Source of the DNA: Wenyingzhuangia sp039768865
Lineage (GTDB): Bacteria; Bacteroidota; Bacteroidia; Flavobacteriales; Flavobacteriaceae
Strand: one strand, 5' to 3'
NCBI RefSeq assembly: GCF_039768865.1
Contig: NZ_JBDMZQ010000036.1
Length of the DNA: 16,812 bases
Made by a program: the position numbers and the translations under genes. Under the pieces are notes generated by a model. It saw only the letters and a list, made by a program, of their open reading frames with translations, was not told the DNA's origin and ran no database searches. Shown in pieces: positions 1-7,173 of this stretch (positions are counted from its first letter, which is position 1; every line of letters starts with the position of its first letter).

Positions 1-914
1 ATAGAACCTGGTCCTATTCCGACCTTTACACCATCTGCACCTGCAGCGACTAAGTCTAAAGCTGCTTGTTTGGTTACTATATTTCCCGCAACTATTTCTA
101 GTTTGGGATATACAGCTTTTATTTCCTTCAACTTGTTGATAATGTTTATAGAATGACCATGAGCAGAATCAAGAACTACAGCATCAACACCTTCTTTGAC
201 CAATGCTTCAACTCTTTCTAGACAATCTTCTGTAACACCAATAGCAGCTGCCACTCTCAATCTTCCGAATTCATCTTTATTGGCTTCTGGATTTTCACGT
301 ACTTTTGTAATGTCTCTAAAAGTAATCAAACCAACCAGTTTAAAATGATCATCAACAATGGGTAATTTTTCTACTTTATTATCTTGTAAAATAACTTCTG
401 CTTCTTTCAACGAAGTCCCTTCTTTTACAGTAACCAAGCTTTTTGAAGTCATGATTTCTGAGATCTGTTTGTTGCTGTTTTTTTCGAAACGTAGATCCCT
501 GTTGGTAACAATCCCAATTAACACACCATCTTTATCAATAACCGGAATCCCTCCTATTTTGTGTTCTTGCATCAACAAGTTTGCATCATAAACTGTCTGA
601 TCTGCAGAAATTGTTACAGGCTCTAAAATCATACCTGCTTCAGAACGTTTAACTTTTTTTACTTGCTTTGCTTGCTCGGCAATAGACATGTTTTTGTGAA
701 TTACTCCAATACCTCCTTCACGTGCAATAGCAATGGCCATTCTGTTTTCAGTAACAGTATCCATAGCGGCAGATATGATTGGCGTATTGAGAGGAATGTT
801 TCTTGTAAACTTTGATTTGATGGAAACAGTGTTTGGCAACACTTCTGAGTAGGCAGGTACCAACAACACATCATCGTATGTTAAACCTTCAGAAATAACT
901 TTTTTTGTAGACAT
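1..914 (-). CDS. guaB: IMP dehydrogenase, 3' part cut off by the window edge
   Basis: Oxidises IMP to XMP with NAD+, the committed cytosolic step of GMP synthesis. About 304 codons are present, reading from the ATG at 914 to the left edge. The N-terminus MSTKKVISEGLTYDDVLLVP is the usual IMPDH opening. It is followed by the barrel motif SAAMDTVTE, then a pair of CBS domains (roughly residues 95-205, with GGIPVID and KLPIVDDH segments), then the barrel resumes with VVLDSAHGHS, GNIVT and VGIGPGSI. The window ends inside the GPGSI codons, one residue before the family's catalytic cysteine (usual motif GPGSICTTR), so the active-site loop, flap and C-terminus are outside. The full-length protein is normally about 490 residues. 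A TATATTTG box lies 28 bases upstream of the start. Identification is secure; nothing suggests a pseudogene. Confidence 0.96.
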   Translation of the reverse strand, partial: MSTKKVISEGLTYDDVLLVPAYSEVLPNTVSIKSKFTRNIPLNTPIISAAMDTVTENRMAIAIAREGGIGVIHKNMSIAEQAKQVKKVKRSEAGMILEPVTISADQTVYDANLLMQEHKIGGIPVIDKDGVLIGIVTNRDLRFEKNSNKQISEIMTSKSLVTVKEGTSLKEAEVILQDNKVEKLPIVDDHFKLVGLITFRDITKVRENPEANKDEFGRLRVAAAIGVTEDCLERVEALVKEGVDAVVLDSAHGHSINIINKLKEIKAVYPKLEIVAGNIVTKQAALDLVAAGADGVKVGIGPGS

Positions 915-942
915 TTGCAATTAGGTATGATTTAATTGCATA

Positions 943-950
943 CAAATATA
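943..950 (-). promoter_or_regulatory. -7 promoter box of guaB
   Basis: Read on the minus strand this is TATATTTG, matching the Bacteroidota -7 consensus TAnnTTTG. It lies 28 bases before the guaB ATG. No convincing TTG-type -33 box sits at the usual 18-21 base distance; the nearest CAA on the plus strand (964-966) is only 13 bases away. Confidence 0.6.
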
Positions 951-1050
951 AGACAATTAATGACAAACATCGCTAAGTACATACTAAGTTTTTAAATCAT
1001 TACGTACAGAGTCATCTGCATTGAGTAGAACTTGAAAACTAACTCATATC

Positions 1051-1073
1051 CTCTCAATTCATAGTTTTGAGAG
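1051..1073 (-). terminator. Weak hairpin after the symporter gene
   Basis: CTCTCAA (1051-1057) and TTGAGAG (1067-1073) form a 7-bp inverted repeat with a 9-base loop. It begins 8 bases beyond the stop codon of the symporter gene read on the minus strand. There is no clear U-run after it, so termination here is only possible. Confidence 0.3.
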
Positions 1074-1081
1074 ACAATTCC

Positions 1082-2365
1082 TTACTGTAATTTTTCACTT
1101 TTATTTATAATCAACGAAACAGTAGCATCTCCAGTAACATTTACCAAAGTTCTAAACATATCTAAAGGTCTATCTACAGCAAAAATTAAAGCCAAACCTA
1201 CGGGTAACATTTCTTTTGGAAAACCTATACTATCTAAAACAATAACGAGCATTACCATACCCGCACCTGGTACTGCGGCAGAACCAATTGATGCCAAAAG
1301 TGCTGTAAGTACAATGGTCAATTGATTTTGAAAAACCAAACCCTCTGGCCATAAAACTTGCATAATAAATACCGAAGCTACTGCTTGATACAAGCTTGTA
1401 CCATCCATATTTATCGTTGCTCCTACGGGTAAAACAAAACTAGAAACTTCTTTGTGAACCTCAAGATGTTCTTCAACTCTCTCCATCGTTACAGGTAAAG
1501 TTGCAGCACTTGAACTTGTAGAAAATGCTAGCAATTGCGCTGGTGAAATGTTCTTTAAAAACCAAATCGGTGACTTCTTTACATACAAAGAAATGCATAA
1601 AATGTAAAAAACAATTAACAACAATAAACCTAAAATGACAACTCCAGCATATTTGAGTAAAGCCAACAACACGTAATAATCATCTGAGGTTACGACCACT
1701 GTTGCGAGTAAAGCAAAAACAGCATAAGGTGCAAATAACATGATAATGTCAATCATTTTTAAGATCACCTCATTTAATGAATTGAAAAAACTCATCAATG
1801 GTTTTGCTTTTTTCTCCTCAATCAACAACAAGCTAATTCCTAAAAACACCGTGAAAAAAATAACTTGCAACATGCTTTTATTATCGCTCATAGCCAGAGT
1901 AATGTTGTTGGGAACAACATCAATTAAAAACTGTAAAGGACCTTGATTTCCTCTACGAGTAGCCTCCGTTAATTTATCTTGTAGGTTAAGATTTGTAACA
2001 TAATTTTGTTTCAAAGAAAAAATGGTTTCTTTAGAAATACCACTACCAGGTTTGAGTACATTTACCAAAACCAATCCTATAGTAATTGCGATAATTGTGG
2101 TGCAAATATAAATCAACATGGTTTTGATGCCCATGGATTTAAACTTTGATATATCTTTTAATTCTGAAATCCCTTTTATAAGTGATGCCATAATTAATGG
2201 AATGGCAATCAACTTCAGTAATTTGACAAATATTGTCCCAAAAGGTTTGATCCAATGCAAAGTAAATGCTTTACCTCCACTAATATTTGCTAGAATTACC
2301 CCTGCAATTATTCCAAGCAATAGACCTACAATAATTTTCCAATGCAATGCTATTTTTTTCATCAT
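1082..2365 (-). CDS. Dicarboxylate/amino acid:cation symporter (glutamate/aspartate type)
   Basis: A member of the DAACS family (GltP, DctA, GltPh, eukaryotic EAATs), inner-membrane carriers that import acidic amino acids or C4-dicarboxylates with Na+ or H+. The 427 residues match family length. Family landmarks are all present: the serine-rich hairpin-1 motif STSSSA (282-287), NMDGT in TM7 (319-323), hairpin 2 GSAAVPGAG (361-369), and a TM8 with D398, D402, R405, T406, N409 and D413. This spacing matches D390, D394, R397, T398, N401 and D405 of archaeal GltPh. The arginine that pairs with the substrate side-chain carboxylate is kept, so aspartate/glutamate is the likeliest substrate. The start has two adjacent ATGs (MMKK); the first is taken. 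The gene lies 45 bases after the Cys-rich FeoB-associated gene on the same strand, with no terminator or consensus -7 box seen in that gap, so read-through from the feo operon is possible. Confidence 0.93.
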   Translation of the reverse strand: MMKKIALHWKIIVGLLLGIIAGVILANISGGKAFTLHWIKPFGTIFVKLLKLIAIPLIMASLIKGISELKDISKFKSMGIKTMLIYICTTIIAITIGLVLVNVLKPGSGISKETIFSLKQNYVTNLNLQDKLTEATRRGNQGPLQFLIDVVPNNITLAMSDNKSMLQVIFFTVFLGISLLLIEEKKAKPLMSFFNSLNEVILKMIDIIMLFAPYAVFALLATVVVTSDDYYVLLALLKYAGVVILGLLLLIVFYILCISLYVKKSPIWFLKNISPAQLLAFSTSSSAATLPVTMERVEEHLEVHKEVSSFVLPVGATINMDGTSLYQAVASVFIMQVLWPEGLVFQNQLTIVLTALLASIGSAAVPGAGMVMLVIVLDSIGFPKEMLPVGLALIFAVDRPLDMFRTLVNVTGDATVSLIINKSEKLQ

Positions 2366-2410
2366 ACAATTTTAAAAACAACAAAACATGACATCTCAAA
2401 AAGCAGAAAA

Positions 2411-2533
2411 CTAACTGCAGCCGCAATCTTGACTTCCACAAGTTTTGTTTGTGTTTTTTTTATTAAACAATCTAATATATAGAATCCTCAAAGCAAAAAC
2501 AACAGAAAGAAGGACTAAAACATTTTGAAGCAT
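2411..2533 (-). CDS. FeoB-associated Cys-rich membrane peptide (40 aa)
   Basis: A 40-residue protein with one N-terminal membrane span (about residues 3-24, LVLLSVVFALRILYI region) and a short cytosolic-type tail that ends CGSQDCGCS, with cysteines C32, C37 and C39. This single span followed by a CG..CGC tail is the pattern of the FeoB-associated Cys-rich family. Its position fits: the ATG lies 5 bases after the feoB stop. The same frame is open further upstream, inside feoB, but those residues are the antisense-free shadow of feoB and have no family character; the ATG at 2533 gives the expected protein. The role is not established. It may assist or regulate FeoB as FeoC does in enterobacteria, or bind Fe2+ or an Fe-S cluster through the cysteines (inference). 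Confidence 0.85.
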   Translation of the reverse strand: MLQNVLVLLSVVFALRILYIRLFNKKNTNKTCGSQDCGCS

Positions 2534-2538
2534 TTCGT

Positions 2539-4506
2539 TTATTTTAGAATTTGATAAGCAATTAAGGCGGTAATGTATGCGAAACCTGTCATTACAAACA
2601 TTTGTATCAACGGCCATTTCCATCCATTTGTTTCTCGCTTCACTATAGCTATTGTACTCATACACTGCATAGCAAAAGCATAAAAAAGAAGTACAGAAAC
2701 CCCTGTAGCAAAAGAGTAAACAGGCTTCTTAGAATCTTGAAACACCTCTTTTCTCATTCGTTCTTTAATGGTAGATTCTTGCTCATTTCCTACACTATAA
2801 ATCGTGGCTAACGTGCCTACAAATACCTCTCTTGCGGCAAATGATGCAAGGACAGCAATACCTATTTTCCAATCATAACCCAAAGGCCTTATGGCTGGCT
2901 CAATAGCTTTACCCATCTTTCCTATGTAAGAGTTTTCTAGTTTAAAGGATGCTATTTCGGTTTGTAACTCCTTTTCAGAAAGTGAACTGTTCGTTTGTGT
3001 TACAATACGTTCAGCATTATCAAAATCTACTCCAGGACCGTAAGAGGCTAAAACCCATAATAATATGGAAAGTGCTAGTATAATTTTACCTGCTTCAAAT
3101 ACAAAAGCTTTTGTTTTTTCAATGACATTGTAGGCCACATTTTTAAATAATGGTAGTTTATAATTAGGCATTTCCACTACAAAATAACTTTTAGAAGCCC
3201 CTATTTTCAACACTTTATCTAAAAGAATTGCTGATAGGATGGCAACTCCAAATCCTAGAAGATAAAGGACCATCAGGAGTAAACCTTGAACATTAAAAGA
3301 CATAAAATTTGCATCAGCAGGAACAATCAAACTTATGATAATGGCGTAAACTGGTAATCGTGCAGAACACGTAGTAAAAGGAGTGACTAAGATGGTAATC
3401 AATCTTTCTTTCCAATTTTCTATATTACGAGTTGACATAATGGCGGGTATAGCACAGGCTGTTCCTGAAATAAGTGGAACAATACTTTTCCCACTCAACC
3501 CAAAATTACGCATGATTTTATCCATTAAAAAAACAACGCGACTCATATAGCCACTTTCTTCTAATACAGAAGTAAACATGAAAAGAAATGCTATTTGTGG
3601 AATAAAGATAACAACCCCTCCAATTCCTGGAATAATACCTTCTGCCAATAAATTGGTAAAAACGCCTTCTGATAAATTTGCTCTAGCGATTTCTGATAAT
3701 CCTGCAAAGGCTTCATCAATGAAATCCATGGGTACTGCCGACCATGAAAATAGGGCCTGAAAAACACTAAACAAAATGGTGAAAAATATCAAATACCCAA
3801 AAAATCTATGAATCAAAACCCTATCCAAAAGAGATCTTAATCCTTTTGCTTTTTTTGGATTTTGACTGTATGTTTTTTCTAATACAGACTTTAAAAACTG
3901 ATAACGTCTTACCGTTTCTAAATGGTGTTTTTTCTTCTCTTCAGTAGCTAATTTAGATAAGACTGAAGGAGAATCAACAAAACAAGGAAGCGTACTCAAG
4001 CTCTTATAATCTATGATGATTTTTTTGAGGTAAGAAATCCCTTTGTTTTGTTTAGAACTTACAAAGGCAATTTTTGTTTCTAATAGCGATTCCATTTCTT
4101 GCATGTCAATATCTATTCCTTTGACTTTCATTTGGTCTATCATATTGATGACCAATATGGTTGGAATCCCCAAATCTTTAACTTGGGTATACAGGTATAG
4201 GTTTCGCTTCAAGTTTTCTATATCAGCAACAACCACAACAACATCTGGATAATTTTCATTGGATTGATCGGACAATACTTGTACGGCAAGATCTTCATCT
4301 ATCGAACTCGCATTTAAGCTGTAAGTTCCAGGCAAATCAATAACTTCAGCAAGAATTCCTCTACTTAATTTGGTTTGTCCTATCTTTTTATCAACAGTAA
4401 TTCCAGGATAATTTCCTACTTTTTGATTTAATCCAGTTAATCTGTTAAACAAAGAGGTTTTACCGGTATTCGGATTTCCTATTAAGGCTACTTTGATATC
4501 ACTCAT
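2539..4506 (-). CDS. feoB: Ferrous iron transporter FeoB
   Basis: Inner-membrane Fe2+ uptake protein with an N-terminal GTPase. 655 residues, slightly short of the usual 700-770. The G domain shows G1 GNPNTGKT (10-17), G2 threonine T37 within GNYPGITV, G3 DLPG (57-60), G4 NMID (121-124) and a G5-like SSKQNKG (150-156). A helical linker spans about 165-225. The polytopic membrane part carries two gate repeats with the conserved cysteines: GTACAIPAIMSTR (C351) and PFTTCSARLPVY (C380). The start ATG overlaps the feoA stop by 4 bases (ATGA), indicating translational coupling. In many Bacteroidales FeoA is fused to FeoB; here they are separate. All functional motifs look intact. Confidence 0.97.
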   Translation of the reverse strand: MSDIKVALIGNPNTGKTSLFNRLTGLNQKVGNYPGITVDKKIGQTKLSRGILAEVIDLPGTYSLNASSIDEDLAVQVLSDQSNENYPDVVVVVADIENLKRNLYLYTQVKDLGIPTILVINMIDQMKVKGIDIDMQEMESLLETKIAFVSSKQNKGISYLKKIIIDYKSLSTLPCFVDSPSVLSKLATEEKKKHHLETVRRYQFLKSVLEKTYSQNPKKAKGLRSLLDRVLIHRFFGYLIFFTILFSVFQALFSWSAVPMDFIDEAFAGLSEIARANLSEGVFTNLLAEGIIPGIGGVVIFIPQIAFLFMFTSVLEESGYMSRVVFLMDKIMRNFGLSGKSIVPLISGTACAIPAIMSTRNIENWKERLITILVTPFTTCSARLPVYAIIISLIVPADANFMSFNVQGLLLMVLYLLGFGVAILSAILLDKVLKIGASKSYFVVEMPNYKLPLFKNVAYNVIEKTKAFVFEAGKIILALSILLWVLASYGPGVDFDNAERIVTQTNSSLSEKELQTEIASFKLENSYIGKMGKAIEPAIRPLGYDWKIGIAVLASFAAREVFVGTLATIYSVGNEQESTIKERMRKEVFQDSKKPVYSFATGVSVLLFYAFAMQCMSTIAIVKRETNGWKWPLIQMFVMTGFAYITALIAYQILK

Positions 4507-4736
4507 AGTTTTTCTACAATTATTTTTGAAGCTACCTCTATTCTAATCGCTAAATAGGTACCACTAATATTTAAGTAAATAGGGTCTTTCAAGGGAGCTC
4601 TTTGTAAAACTTCCACATAATTTCCTTCAATGCATCCCATTTCTATCAATTTAAGCGGTATATCAATTTCTGCGAAAGATTTGATAATCGCTCTATCACC
4701 TCTCTCTAAATCTGCAATCGTTTTTCTTCTTCCCAT
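4503..4736 (-). CDS. feoA: Ferrous iron transport protein FeoA
   Basis: A 77-residue cytosolic SH3-like protein that supports FeoB. Family features are visible: MGRRKTIADLERGDRAIIKSF at the start, the L-x-E-M-G-C turn (LIEMGCIEGNYVEVLQRAP) typical of FeoA/DtxR SH3 domains, and a final strand YLAIRIEVASKIIVE, equivalent to the usual 'iALR..eA..I.V'. It overlaps feoB by 4 bases and starts on the base directly after the stop of the preceding membrane-protein gene, so it sits inside one polycistronic unit. Confidence 0.95.
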   Translation of the reverse strand: MGRRKTIADLERGDRAIIKSFAEIDIPLKLIEMGCIEGNYVEVLQRAPLKDPIYLNISGTYLAIRIEVASKIIVEKL

Positions 4737-5225
4737 TTAATTTTTCTTGTACATCTGAATCATTACAATCAAAATCGACGCAGAAAAGGATGCCGTCATT
4801 AAGATTCCTGAGAACATGACGATATATTTCATCCACAAAACACCTGTCCACAACAAGTAAATTCCTGTAAAGGTCACCAAGACAGAAAGCAAGGGTTCAA
4901 TCATTAAGAATTTTTTAACCGTTGGATTTATTTTGGTCAGAGAAAGTAAACCTCCCAACAAAAAGAAAATCACTCCCATTGATAAAATATGAGAATGTAT
5001 GATGTTAAGCATGTGTTTTTCATTTTTTTTAAACTTTAGCACCTCACTATCTTCATCAGATTCGTTTCCTAGATAATTCTCTTGAACCCCCTGGGTACTG
5101 AACCCTGAAGTATTTTCGACAAAGGTGATTCCTGAATAAAAACCAACACTTAGCACAACCAAGAAGGTTGTAACTAATAACTTTAACTCTTTGGGTAGTG
5201 TGTAAATAAGACCTTGAATTTGCAT
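4737..5225 (-). CDS. Uncharacterised four-span membrane protein in the feo operon
   Basis: I do not recognise a named family. The 162 residues hold a first membrane span at about 16-36, a hydrophilic, acid-rich loop at about 37-70 (NESDEDSEV), then three spans at about 78-97, 107-129 and 133-157. The second span is entered by the motif KHMLNIIHSHILSMG, placing H71, H77 and H79 near the membrane face. Such a His-x-His at a helix end could ligate haem b or iron, but no classic paired-helix bis-His cytochrome pattern is obvious. The start ATG shares one base with the stop of the upstream flavoprotein gene (TAATG), and the stop abuts feoA with no gap, so it is almost certainly translated with both. 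Context suggests an electron-transfer or anchoring partner of the FMN protein (inference). Confidence 0.7.
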   Translation of the reverse strand: MQIQGLIYTLPKELKLLVTTFLVVLSVGFYSGITFVENTSGFSTQGVQENYLGNESDEDSEVLKFKKNEKHMLNIIHSHILSMGVIFFLLGGLLSLTKINPTVKKFLMIEPLLSVLVTFTGIYLLWTGVLWMKYIVMFSGILMTASFSASILIVMIQMYKKN

Positions 5226-5758
5226 TAAATAATGTTGTTTTGTTTTAATAATTCAACCTGCTGTAGCAACAAATTCATCTCTCTTGTCATAGAAGATGCG
5301 GAGATGGTAGCGCCAGAAATTGCATCTACCGTCTGCTTATAAATAAGTGAATCTTGAGGACTTTTCCCAATAAACTGCTTTAACCAACGTTTACTTGTAA
5401 TTTCGTATCCATAGCTTTCTCTGTAAATTAAAACTTTACTATGTACTATAACCCCATTGGTATCAAAAATAACCATATAGTCAAAATACGATACATGACT
5501 TGGCGCTTTTCCTACGTAGACAATAAATTTTAAACCGTTATCCGTTTGTACGTTAGAAAATTCACCATCAGTAATTTCATTAGACAACTGACGAATCCAA
5601 TCCTCCTCTAAAACCACCTTTTGCTTTGTGAATGTCTTGGTTTTTAAGTAAGAAGAAATCTCTTTATCTACTTTCTTTACCAACCCTTTTGACAATCCAA
5701 ATGACGAAAATGTAAGGAATATCGAAACCACTATTAAATCTAATGAAAACAACTTCAT
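5225..5758 (-). CDS. Exported FMN-binding protein, covalently flavinylated type
   Basis: An FMN-binding-domain protein of the NqrC/RnfG/NosR type. With the ATG at 5758 it has 177 residues and opens with a signal sequence or membrane anchor (MKLFSLDLIVVSIFLTFSSF), without a lipobox cysteine. Near the C-terminus D145-A-I-S-G-A-T151 matches the Dxx(S/T)GA(T/S) motif where ApbE attaches FMN through a phosphoester to the last Thr/Ser, so T151 is the predicted site. Upstream, YRESYGYEI resembles the ETxG-like segment of the fold, followed by WLKQFIGKS. A longer reading from a GTG at 5782 is possible, but that codon overlaps the TATCTTTG promoter box, so the ATG is preferred. First gene of the feo operon. 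No apbE gene lies in the window. An extracytoplasmic electron-transfer role is expected from the family; use for iron reduction is inferred from the neighbours. Confidence 0.87.
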   Translation of the reverse strand: MKLFSLDLIVVSIFLTFSSFGLSKGLVKKVDKEISSYLKTKTFTKQKVVLEEDWIRQLSNEITDGEFSNVQTDNGLKFIVYVGKAPSHVSYFDYMVIFDTNGVIVHSKVLIYRESYGYEITSKRWLKQFIGKSPQDSLIYKQTVDAISGATISASSMTREMNLLLQQVELLKQNNII

Positions 5759-5781
5759 AAGGCCTTTTAAATTTAGGTACA

Positions 5782-5789
5782 CAAAGATA
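5782..5789 (-). promoter_or_regulatory. -7 promoter box of the feo operon
   Basis: Minus-strand TATCTTTG, a full match to TAnnTTTG, 23 bases before the ATG of the FMN-binding protein. It supports starting that gene at 5758. No TTG -33 element is visible at about 20 bases upstream, where the sequence is only A and T with the porin terminator just beyond. I saw no classical Fur-box sequence around it. Confidence 0.6.
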
Positions 5790-5810
5790 TAAACTATTTA
5801 GATTTAATTA

Positions 5811-5847
5811 AAATAAAAGGTCAACTAATTTTAATTGGTTGACCTTT
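5811..5847 (-). terminator. Rho-independent terminator of the porin gene
   Basis: AAAGGTCAAC (5816-5825) pairs perfectly with GTTGACCTTT (5838-5847), a 10-bp stem. The 12-base AT-rich loop can extend the pairing by a few bases. On the minus strand the stem is followed by TATTTTAATT, a U-rich tail, so it acts on transcripts coming from the porin gene that ends at 5874. It separates that transcript from the feo operon promoter. Confidence 0.8.
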
Positions 5848-5873
5848 GAGATATGAAAGAGACGTCAGGGGAA

Positions 5874-7043
5874 TTAAAACCAAACCCCGATTCCCATATT
5901 TAGGTTTTGTGACCCTTCATCATCAACAACAGCATTGTCTTTGAAGGTATAATCTAACTTCACGACAGCACCAGGAGAAATATGATAAGAAATCCCAGCG
6001 ATCCAATCTGACCTATCATAGCTATTGTTCACCGCAAGATTGGTCACTGTATGATGAGTATTGTAATTTTCATAGCGAACAAAGGCGTCTAAGACTTGAT
6101 TTTTAGACAAAGGCATTAGGTTGTAAGCCGATTCTAAATACCAACCTTGTAAAGAACTTCCTAAATCAGATCCTGTCAAATTATTGTAGGCTGCTGCCCC
6201 ACCAATTCCGGTGTAAATATATTGACCTCTTGAACTAAATCTATTTCTTCTGTACCTGAAATCTAAACCTAACATACTCAAATCAACAGTAGAACCCGTT
6301 TTGCTAGCTTCTTCAGTTGTTTCTGGTGAAGTTTCTCCATAATAACCAGACAATCCAACCCTTAAACCTGGCATTCCGTAATAATCTACTTTGATAGATA
6401 AATTCATATTGTTCGCGACAGATTTTGCTCCCTTTTGTCTACCATTTCTTAATGCATTTTTCCCTCCCAAATAACTAGTTCCGCCAACGTTGTCAGAGTT
6501 TGAAATCAGACCGTTAAAAATATAGGCTTGATACCTCAAGGATACATTCTGTAAATTACCATTGACCCCAACTCCAACTTCTCTCCATGTGGTAGGAACA
6601 ATTGATTTGTCAACGGCAGGTCTAAAAACACCATTAAATGTGGTAGGCTCATGATATTCATTAATAATTCCCATAGGAACCAACATCAATCCTGCCCTCA
6701 CATTTAAGTGATCATTAATCGCATGAGACAATAATGCTTGTTCTACAAAAACTTCGTTAACGTGTTCTAATTCAATTTCTGTTACAAATTGAGTTTTTTC
6801 ATTGAATTGATATCCAAAAAGCAACACCATACGCTGAACATCGATTTCCCCTAACTCCTCTCCTAGTGGTTCTCCATAGGTTACTTCTCCATATCCTCCA
6901 ACAACAACACCTCCTTTAACGTTACCGCTAAGGATTCTTTGGATTGCATTTTCTTGTTGGCTAGGATCCTGAACTCCTGTGTAAGTCTGTCCAAAACTTA
7001 AATTTGAAACAATCAATCCGAGGGTCAAAATAATTTTTCTCAT
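5874..7043 (-). CDS. OprO/P-like outer-membrane porin
   Basis: A beta-barrel outer-membrane channel. The ATG at 7043 gives 389 residues beginning with a good signal peptide, MRKIILTLGLIVSNLSFGQ, cleaved after the G-Q region. An in-frame TTG at 7085 would add 14 residues but sits on the TATATTTG promoter box and is rejected. The body is a run of alternating hydrophobic/hydrophilic strands ending in IGVWF with a terminal aromatic residue, as barrels do. The segment VRAGLMLVPMGIINEYHEPTT followed by FRPAVDKSIVPTTWREVGVG is characteristic of the phosphate-selective porin O/P-like family widespread in Bacteroidota. The substrate is not readable from sequence; the O/P name does not prove phosphate selectivity. 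It stands directly upstream of the feo operon on the same strand but has its own promoter and terminator. Confidence 0.88.
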   Translation of the reverse strand: MRKIILTLGLIVSNLSFGQTYTGVQDPSQQENAIQRILSGNVKGGVVVGGYGEVTYGEPLGEELGEIDVQRMVLLFGYQFNEKTQFVTEIELEHVNEVFVEQALLSHAINDHLNVRAGLMLVPMGIINEYHEPTTFNGVFRPAVDKSIVPTTWREVGVGVNGNLQNVSLRYQAYIFNGLISNSDNVGGTSYLGGKNALRNGRQKGAKSVANNMNLSIKVDYYGMPGLRVGLSGYYGETSPETTEEASKTGSTVDLSMLGLDFRYRRNRFSSRGQYIYTGIGGAAAYNNLTGSDLGSSLQGWYLESAYNLMPLSKNQVLDAFVRYENYNTHHTVTNLAVNNSYDRSDWIAGISYHISPGAVVKLDYTFKDNAVVDDEGSQNLNMGIGVWF

Positions 7044-7082
7044 GTTATTTAGTCTTATTATAAGTAACTTGTAATTTCGTTG

Positions 7083-7113
7083 CAAATATAAAGACTAATT
7101 CTAAATTAGACAA
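7083..7113 (-). promoter_or_regulatory. Promoter of the porin gene (-33 and -7 boxes)
   Basis: Minus-strand TATATTTG at 7083-7090 is a full TAnnTTTG match. A TTG at 7111-7113 (minus strand) lies 20 bases upstream, the expected -33 spacing. Transcription would start around 7076-7078, leaving a 5' leader of about 33 bases before the ATG at 7043. Together with the PR promoter, one of the two best two-box promoters in the window. Confidence 0.7.
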
Positions 7114-7173
7114 CACTATTTTAATTTATTATAAATAAAATCAAGGGATTGGTTTTTAAAAAAACAAAGGAAA

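Noticed and set aside
2534..2665. Upstream extension of the Cys-rich peptide frame into feoB
   Set aside because: The extra 44 residues overlap the feoB 3' end in another frame and have no family character; the ATG at 2533 gives the expected 40-residue protein with correct operon spacing.
5759..5782. GTG start adding 8 residues to the FMN-binding protein
   Set aside because: The codon coincides with the end of the TATCTTTG promoter box, so it would lie upstream of the transcription start; the ATG at 5758 also gives a cleaner signal sequence.
7044..7085. TTG start adding 14 residues to the porin
   Set aside because: It falls on the TATATTTG promoter box and would place charged residues ahead of a good signal peptide.
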